DNA of 45,370 bases, from the NCBI GenBank assembly GCA_041674705.1, contig JBAYVF010000014.1, positions 1-45,370 on the forward strand, in the 5' to 3' direction. The position numbers and the translations under genes were made by a program. The notes under the pieces are model-generated. The model did not search any database and was not told the DNA's origin. It saw only the letters and a program-made list of their open reading frames with translations. Shown in pieces: positions 40,565 to 45,370 of this stretch; the first letter of the stretch is position 1, and each line of letters starts with the position of its first letter. Source of the DNA: Aquincolibacterium sp041674705 (lineage in GTDB: Bacteria; Omnitrophota; Omnitrophia; Omnitrophales; Aquincolibacteriaceae).

Positions 40565-42262
40565 TTACGCCGGCATCCCCAGGAAATAACCCTGTCCGTA
40601 TGTGACGCCAAGCTCATTAAGCTTATCAAGATCTTCCTGGGTCTCGATCCCCTCGGCGATCACTTCAGCGTTCAGGTCTTCGGCAACCTTGAGCGTTCGT
40701 CGGAGCGAACGCTCTATGTGGAGGTCCTGGGCGATCCCTCGAATGTATTTCTTATCAAGTTTGATCACATTGGGCTCAAGGAGAATCAGGCTTTCCAGGC
40801 AGGTGTTGCCAAAGCCCACATCATCGACCGCGATCGAAACGCCGAAGCGCTTGAGCTCTTCCACCGGGCCGATCAGGTGAGAAGGTTCTCCGAGGATCTG
40901 CTGCTCGCTGATCTCGAGGCAATAACTTTCAGCCGGACAGTTGAGGGCCAGTTTTTCGACAAGCTCTTCGACGGCAAGATCAATGATCGTGGCGGGGAAG
41001 AGATTGATGTGGCGGCGCATCTTGGGGGGAAGCGCGGCGGATGCGGAGACGCAGGAGCGGAGGCAATGATGGTCCACCAGGGTGAGCATGTTATTTTCAA
41101 GCGCGACGCGGAAGAATTCTTCCGGCATATGGACACCGCTATTTTTCAGGCGGGAAAGGAATTCGTAGCCGACGATCGATTGGTCCGCAAGCCGCATGAT
41201 CGGCTGTTTCAAGGCGAAGAAATCGCTACCGCGGCGCAGGAGTTCCATCATGTGTTCCGAATCTGACATCTCCATACGGCTTTCTGCCCCCTCGGGCAGC
41301 TGATAGGAAACCCGGTTCTTTCCCTCGTTCTTGCTTTGTCTCAGGAAAGGGTCCGAAATGGCCAGAAGATCATCGACAGAGGTCACATGCTCCGGCACGG
41401 CCGCGAGCCCGAAACTCGCGGTGATCCTTAGCGTTTCTTTTTCTGAAACAGTGATCGTGGTGCTCGATACCGCGAAGCGCAGCCGTTCCGCGAGGCGGAG
41501 TCCTTCCTTGAGAAGGGTTTTGGGCAGCAGCAAAATAAATTCATCACCACCGACTCTTGCGACATGGTCGGAGGCGCGGACAGAATCCTGGATCTTTTTG
41601 GCGGTCTCCTTGAGCAAGATATCTCCGACCGGATGGCCCAAGGAATCGTTGATCTTTTTAAAGTCGTCGATATCGAAGATCAGAACCAGTAGTTTTCCGC
41701 CTTCGCGAGAAAGGATCTGTGTTTCGCGCGTGAGAGCTTGCTGGAGGCCGCGACGGTTATAAAGTTCGGTAAGAGGATCCAAGAGAGCCATTTTTTCAAG
41801 CCGAAGGTTTGATTCCCGGAGCCGGCCCGTGACCGAGGCGAGCTTTTCCTTGATCCGGTGCCGGTCGATCGCATGGTGCATGATCCGGAGCAAAAATCTT
41901 GAATTGATCTCACCTTTGACCAGATAATCCTCCGCCCCCTTGCGGACGGCGTCGATCGCCAGAGCATCATTGTCCAGGCCGCTCATGATCACGATCGGAG
42001 TGTGACGGGCCTGGGAACGAAGGGCGGTAAAGGTCTGGATGCCCGAGGAGTCCGGGAGCATCAGGTCCAGGAGGACCAGGTCCCAGGTTTTTTCGGCAAG
42101 GGCGTTCAGGGCTTGTTGCAGCGTCGGAAGGCAGGTGATCTCGAGGAGAGGGCTCATTTCTTTACTGAGCCGGATCCTCAGGATATCCGCAAATTCCTGA
42201 TCATCTTCAACAAGGAGGATCTTCAAGCCAGGCTGCGTGAACTTTTCCGGGTCCATTGCCAA
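40565..42262 (-). CDS. Response regulator with GGDEF and EAL domains
   Basis: The 565-aa protein would make and degrade cyclic di-GMP under phosphorelay control. The receiver domain (about 13-130) has acidic residues Glu19/Asp20/Asp21, phospho-accepting Asp66 (LLDLMLPD) and Lys116. The GGDEF domain has LDPLTELYNRRGL and the intact signature GGDEF (238-242). In the EAL domain the signature reads YEFL (Glu367) instead of EAL, but the metal and catalytic residues are there: NLFP, LEIS, VDDVGFG, IKLDKKYI, AEGIE and GQGYFLG. So both activities are possible. It lies between a single-domain response regulator and a histidine kinase. Confidence 0.93.
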   Translation of the reverse strand: MAMDPEKFTQPGLKILLVEDDQEFADILRIRLSKEMSPLLEITCLPTLQQALNALAEKTWDLVLLDLMLPDSSGIQTFTALRSQARHTPIVIMSGLDNDALAIDAVRKGAEDYLVKGEINSRFLLRIMHHAIDRHRIKEKLASVTGRLRESNLRLEKMALLDPLTELYNRRGLQQALTRETQILSREGGKLLVLIFDIDDFKKINDSLGHPVGDILLKETAKKIQDSVRASDHVARVGGDEFILLLPKTLLKEGLRLAERLRFAVSSTTITVSEKETLRITASFGLAAVPEHVTSVDDLLAISDPFLRQSKNEGKNRVSYQLPEGAESRMEMSDSEHMMELLRRGSDFFALKQPIMRLADQSIVGYEFLSRLKNSGVHMPEEFFRVALENNMLTLVDHHCLRSCVSASAALPPKMRRHINLFPATIIDLAVEELVEKLALNCPAESYCLEISEQQILGEPSHLIGPVEELKRFGVSIAVDDVGFGNTCLESLILLEPNVIKLDKKYIRGIAQDLHIERSLRRTLKVAEDLNAEVIAEGIETQEDLDKLNELGVTYGQGYFLGMPA

Positions 42263-42313
42263 GACCTCTTTTCCGCTCCGGGACGCTTTCCCGGGGCACT
42301 CCTGTTTTAGAGA

Positions 42314-42766
42314 TTAAGAATCTGGAAGAATCTTCTTGATCACCTCGAAAAGATCGCTGAATTCATAAGGTTTCGTCAGATAAGCGTCCGCGCCGATGAC
42401 CTTCCCCAGGATCTTATCCACCACCGAATCTTTGCCTGTCAGCATGATGATGGGGATCTTGACGAGTTTTTCATCGAAGCTTTCACGGAGCGTTTTGCAA
42501 ACCTCCTCGCCGGGAAGTTTGGGGAGCATCAGATCGAGAATGATAAGGTCGGGGGGTGTTTCGGTCGCTTCCTTGAGGCCGGTCATGCCGTCAAAGGCGG
42601 CAGAGACCATGAAGCCGAGATTTTTTAACCGCATCGTCAGGAACTTGCTGGCGCTGTATTCGTCTTCGATGATGAGGATTCTTTTTTTTTGGTTCGACGA
42701 GTGGGATTCCGAGGAGGACTTTTTCTGAGTTGGATTTTCCATGGCATTCGTCGAACCGGTTCTCAT
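42314..42766 (-). CDS. Single-domain response regulator
   Basis: I start it at the ATG whose first base is 42766, because AAAGGA stands at the right distance upstream; an in-frame TTG at 42802 is less likely. After a Ser/Lys-rich linker (about 1-28) a receiver domain follows with acidic residues IIEDEYS, phospho-accepting Asp in LIILDLMLPK, Thr in IMLTGKDS and Lys in YLTKPYEF. No output domain is present, so it passes phosphate or binds a partner. The next gene follows after 51 bp on the same strand. Confidence 0.9.
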   Translation of the reverse strand: MRTGSTNAMENPTQKKSSSESHSSNQKKRILIIEDEYSASKFLTMRLKNLGFMVSAAFDGMTGLKEATETPPDLIILDLMLPKLPGEEVCKTLRESFDEKLVKIPIIMLTGKDSVVDKILGKVIGADAYLTKPYEFSDLFEVIKKILPDS

Positions 42767-42834
42767 TAAAGAGTCCTTTTCGTTTGATCGGATCTGGAAC
42801 AAAACGAACAGACGCCCCCCTGCAAGGGACTTTC

Positions 42835-42846
42835 TTTAGCGCTAAA
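42835..42846. promoter_or_regulatory. Palindrome at the predicted transcription start of the signalling operon
   Basis: TTTAGCGCTAAA is a perfect 12-base palindrome. It lies a few bases beyond the -10 box of the minus-strand promoter at 42850-42878 and covers the expected start point. That is a usual operator position. Bound protein would block the operon. Confidence 0.45.
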
Positions 42847-42849
42847 AGA

Positions 42850-42878
42850 AGTATATCTGGCGAAGACGAAAAAAGCAA
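42850..42878 (-). promoter_or_regulatory. Sigma70-type promoter of the signalling operon
   Basis: On the minus strand TTGCTT (42878-42873) and TATACT (42855-42850) are exactly 17 bases apart. Each box matches the consensus well (four and five of six). The transcript would run through the response regulator, REC-GGDEF-EAL and kinase genes. The remainder of the 176-base gap to comM shows nothing else. Confidence 0.55.
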
Positions 42879-42942
42879 ATGAGGGTGGTTTTTTAAGGAG
42901 GCTTTTGTTCTATGAAAGGCTATAAAGTTCTATCTTGTTTAA

Positions 42943-44460
42943 TCATCCGTACCACTGCCGGTCTAAAGAACGGTATTGAATTGCCTCCGCAATATGATCG
43001 GACTGGATCTGTTCGCATCCCGCTAAGTCGCTGATAGTTCGAGCGATCTTGAGAATCTTATAGTAAGCGCGGGCCGAGAGATGCAATTCTTTCATCGCCA
43101 TTTCAATGAGCTTGCGGCCCTGGAGGTCGGGCGTGGCGAATTCTTTGATGTCTTTGGGGGACATTTGGGAATTCGTTTTATAGGAACGCATGCGGTAGCG
43201 GGACCTCTGGATCTTTCGGCAAGCACAAACCCGTTCCCGGATCGTTGCCGAACTTTCCGTCGGCTCCTGACTGACAAGCGTCTGAAATGACAGCGCCGGC
43301 ACCTCAATGTGAATATCGATCCTGTCCAACACGGGGCCTGAGATCTTGGACTGATATTTGTGAATTTGTCCCAACGAACACCGGCACGTTTTCCGCGAGT
43401 CGCCAAGGTACCCGCATGGGCACGGGTTCATGGCGGCGACGAGCAAGAAATGAGCCGGGAATGTGATCTGACTTTTAGCGCGCGAGATCGTGATGCAGCC
43501 ATCCTCCAGCGGGCCGCGCAATGTTTCCAGCGCGTCGCGGCGGAATTCCGGGAGCTCATCCAGGAAAAGAACGCCGCCGTGTGAAAGCGACATTTCTCCG
43601 GGCCTCGGGGACGTGCCGCCTCCTGTCAAGGCGATTGCAGAGGCCGTGTAATGGGGTGAACGGAAAGGGCGCTCGGAAATAAGCCCATTCCCCTGAGAGA
43701 GCAAGCCCGCCACGCTGTGGATCTTGGTGATCTCCAAGGCTTCCTCGAAGCCCATGGGCGGAAGGATGGCCGGAAGCCGCTTGGCGAGCATGGTTTTCCC
43801 GCTGCCCGGAGGCCCGATAAAAAGGATTTTATGATCTCCGGCCACGGCGATCTCCAGGGCCCGTTTAACGGCTTGCTGGCCGCGGACCTCTGAAAAATCA
43901 GGCAAGTTCTGAGACAGGGCCTTAGGCTTGTAAGGAAGATTCCGGAGCGGAGCGATCGATTTTTCACCGAGCAAAAAATCAACGGCCTCTCCGATGCTTT
44001 TAACGGGATAGATAGAAACGTCTTTGGCCAGGGCCGCTTCCTCAGCGTTTTCACCCGGGAGCACAAAAGAAAATGCCTTCAGGCCTGTCGTGATGGCGAT
44101 CACTCCCTTCATAGGTCTTAGAGTTCCATCGAGCGCCAATTCTCCAAGAAAAATATGGTCGGCAAGTTTTTCAGCCGGGATAATTCCGTGGCAAGCCAGG
44201 ATGCCTATGGCGATGGGGAAATCGAATGCGGCACCTTCCTTCTTGAGGTCTGCGGGCGCAAGGCTGATCGTGATCTTGTCCGGAGGGATGTGAAAGCCAC
44301 TATTCTTGAGCGCCGTGCGGACCCTTTCCCGGGCTTCTTTGATGCTCGTGTCCGGAAGGCCCACCAGGATGAGTTGGGGGAGGCCGCTCGCGATATCGAC
44401 TTCAATGTCGACGGGGAAGGCATGGATGCCCACGGCAAAGGCGCTTTTAATGCGGATCAT
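42943..44460 (-). CDS. comM: Mg-chelatase-like AAA+ helicase ComM (YifB)
   Basis: ComM is a hexameric helicase that aids branch migration during natural transformation and recombination. The N-terminal Lon-like fold shows VEVDIASGLPQ-type sequence and GLPDTSIKEARERV, and the AAA+ module has Walker A GPPGSGKT (216-223), followed by GGVLFLDELPEF and MNPCPCGYLGD with a second CRC cysteine pair, the zinc-finger insert of this family. The length, 505 aa, is normal. GAGAGGAAATTCT upstream supports the ATG at 44460. It is divergent from the PAP2-like gene. Confidence 0.96.
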   Translation of the reverse strand: MIRIKSAFAVGIHAFPVDIEVDIASGLPQLILVGLPDTSIKEARERVRTALKNSGFHIPPDKITISLAPADLKKEGAAFDFPIAIGILACHGIIPAEKLADHIFLGELALDGTLRPMKGVIAITTGLKAFSFVLPGENAEEAALAKDVSIYPVKSIGEAVDFLLGEKSIAPLRNLPYKPKALSQNLPDFSEVRGQQAVKRALEIAVAGDHKILFIGPPGSGKTMLAKRLPAILPPMGFEEALEITKIHSVAGLLSQGNGLISERPFRSPHYTASAIALTGGGTSPRPGEMSLSHGGVLFLDELPEFRRDALETLRGPLEDGCITISRAKSQITFPAHFLLVAAMNPCPCGYLGDSRKTCRCSLGQIHKYQSKISGPVLDRIDIHIEVPALSFQTLVSQEPTESSATIRERVCACRKIQRSRYRMRSYKTNSQMSPKDIKEFATPDLQGRKLIEMAMKELHLSARAYYKILKIARTISDLAGCEQIQSDHIAEAIQYRSLDRQWYG

Positions 44461-44494
44461 AGAATTTCCTCTCGTTTTTGCTCATTAAACAGAC

Positions 44495-44523
44495 TTGCTT
44501 TTTAAATGGGCTAAACTTATAAT
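44495..44523 (+). promoter_or_regulatory. Sigma70-type promoter of the PAP2-like gene
   Basis: TTGCTT (44495-44500) and a perfect TATAAT (44518-44523) stand 17 bases apart. Transcription would start near 44530, giving a leader of about 109 bases to the ATG at 44639. The region also separates this gene from divergent comM. Confidence 0.65.
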
Positions 44524-44561
44524 GACACCCTCCTTAGATGCAGCCCTTAGGAGAAATATCA

Positions 44562-44586
44562 TATAATCATATTATTTATGATTATA
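44562..44586. promoter_or_regulatory. AT-rich inverted repeat in the leader of the PAP2-like gene
   Basis: TATAATCATA and TATGATTATA form a perfect 10-bp inverted repeat around TTATT. It lies about 32 bases after the predicted start of transcription. It could be a repressor site; as an RNA hairpin it would be weak because it is nearly all A:U. Confidence 0.4.
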
Positions 44587-44638
44587 AGGCATAAACAAGA
44601 AGGACGTCAACTTTTTTCCGTCTTTCCCATAAGGATCT

Positions 44639-45091
44639 ATGATCGCGATTCTGAATCCCCCATTTCACAGCGAGAAAGCTTTCATCGCGGTTTTTTTGAG
44701 CTGGTTTGTAGCTCAAGCCCTCAAGGTGATCCTCGGCGGGGCGAGCAAAAAAAAATTCGATGTCCGTTGGCTTTTTGACACAGGCGGGATGCCGAGCGCT
44801 CACTCCGCGACGGTGGCAAGCCTTGCGACGGTGGTAGGTCTTTATTATGGTTTTAAGAGCATCCCGTTTCTGATCGGCTTGATCCTGTGTCTGATCACGA
44901 TGTTCGATGCGGCGGGAGTTCGCCGGCATCTGGGGTGGCAAGGCAGGATCCTTAATGAAATCGTAGACGAATTTTATGCGAAGGGCGCTGTTCCTGAAAA
45001 ACGCCTCAAAGAACTTCTCGGCCATACACCGGTCGAAGTGATTGCGGGCGCTTTTCTGGGGATCGCCATGGCTTTTCTTTTTTGCTGGTGA
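44639..45091 (+). CDS. Divergent PAP2-family (DUF212) membrane protein
   Basis: The 150-aa protein has about four membrane helices and the DUF212 pattern: GGMPSAHSA (49-57), FDAAGVRRHLGWQ (89-101) and LGHTPVEVIAG (127-137). This recalls the phosphatase/haloperoxidase-type PAP2 motifs, with SxH in one box and a His in another. A lipid-phosphatase role is usually presumed but unproven for the family. AAGGA precedes the ATG. An exported protein gene follows after 10 bp. Confidence 0.88.
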   Translation: MIAILNPPFHSEKAFIAVFLSWFVAQALKVILGGASKKKFDVRWLFDTGGMPSAHSATVASLATVVGLYYGFKSIPFLIGLILCLITMFDAAGVRRHLGWQGRILNEIVDEFYAKGAVPEKRLKELLGHTPVEVIAGAFLGIAMAFLFCW

Positions 45092-45101
45092 AAGGGTCGA
45101 T

Positions 45102-45370
45102 ATGAAAAAAAGCATTTTTTTCAGCGTTTTGATAACGGCGTTGCTTCTGATGGCGGCCGCGGGTTTTGCGGCGGAAAATGCGGCTGAGGGTGCGACCGAC
45201 AAAGCGCTTGCGACCCTGGAGCCTGAAAAAAGCTCTGCCGCGGCCGAAATGAAGAAGGCCGACAAGGATACCTTTCAAGAAGAAGATTTTTTTGTCAATG
45301 AAGACAAGCTCGAGCCGGTCGCCACAGTTTCCAGCGCTGAAAAGAAAGAAGGCCAGGCCGTGGCCGTAAA
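45102..45370 (+). CDS. Exported protein, unknown, 3'-truncated by window edge
   Basis: An ATG at 45102 with AAAGGG upstream opens a frame that stays open to the window edge (89 full codons). The N-terminus is a signal peptide (MKKSIFFSVLITALLLMAAA, cleavage near GFAAE). The following residues are rich in Ala, Glu and Lys without any recognised motif and look disordered. The gene is probably cotranscribed with the PAP2-like gene. Its function cannot be read from this part. Confidence 0.7.
   Translation, partial: MKKSIFFSVLITALLLMAAAGFAAENAAEGATDKALATLEPEKSSAAAEMKKADKDTFQEEDFFVNEDKLEPVATVSSAEKKEGQAVAV

Noticed and set aside
1..45370. tRNA genes, rRNA, CRISPR arrays, insertion sequences, integrases
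   Set aside because: I saw no T-loop GGTTCGAATCC-type sequence outside coding genes, no regularly spaced repeats and no transposase or integrase motif.

Overview
The window reads as a chromosomal segment of a diderm (Gram-negative-type), probably anaerobic bacterium. A C-terminal-phenylalanine outer-membrane barrel (35227-36552), exported and lipid-anchored proteins, an Rnf-like cluster and a biotin synthase of the type expected in anaerobes support this. Gene content and order (rho-rpmE-prfA-prmC-murA, then rpsP-trmD-rplS-rnhB-yraN) resemble uncultivated PVC-related lineages; Omnitrophota is my best guess, but nothing here proves it. No rRNA, tRNA, CRISPR array, insertion sequence or prophage gene was seen.

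Layout. (1) 1-3629: the 3' two thirds of mnmG, a 506-bp gene-free stretch with two parS palindromes, then parA and parB, an arrangement common near replication origins. (2) 3695-11118: a carbohydrate locus with a lipoprotein sugar-binding protein, a cytoplasmic GH94 phosphorylase, an exported glycoamylase-domain protein and a ROK regulator. An exported enzyme could cut a glucan, the lipoprotein bind the pieces and the phosphorylase split them; no permease gene is present. (3) 11143-19340: a biotin cluster, bioB-SDR-ketosynthase-bioF-[metallopeptidase, two small membrane proteins]-bioA-bioD. The FabG-like and FabF-like genes inside it suggest a dedicated route to the pimeloyl precursor. (4) 19358-22737: an Rnf-like cluster in canonical order (C-D-[G position]-E-A), whose membrane subunits lack the cofactor-binding motifs of true Rnf. 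It is the most unusual part of the window. (5) 22814-29385: pilT, polA, coaE, rho and rpmE. (6) 29469-35144: prfA, prmC, murA, rpsP, trmD, rplS, rnhB and yraN, tightly packed. (7) 35227-38215: an Omp85-like barrel followed by an exported protein with kinase-like motifs. (8) 38273-42766, minus strand: a response regulator, a REC-GGDEF-EAL protein and a PAS histidine kinase in one apparent operon. (9) 42943-45370: comM on the minus strand, a divergent-PAP2 membrane protein, and the start of an exported protein cut by the window edge.

Many genes overlap by ATGA or GTGA (KAS/bioF, rnfD/small ORF, coaE/rho, prfA/prmC, rnhB/yraN), so translational coupling is common. Palindromes lie in several promoter regions and gene gaps and are listed as candidate operators or dispersed repeats. 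All family assignments come from reading motifs and from remembered reference sequences; no database search was run.
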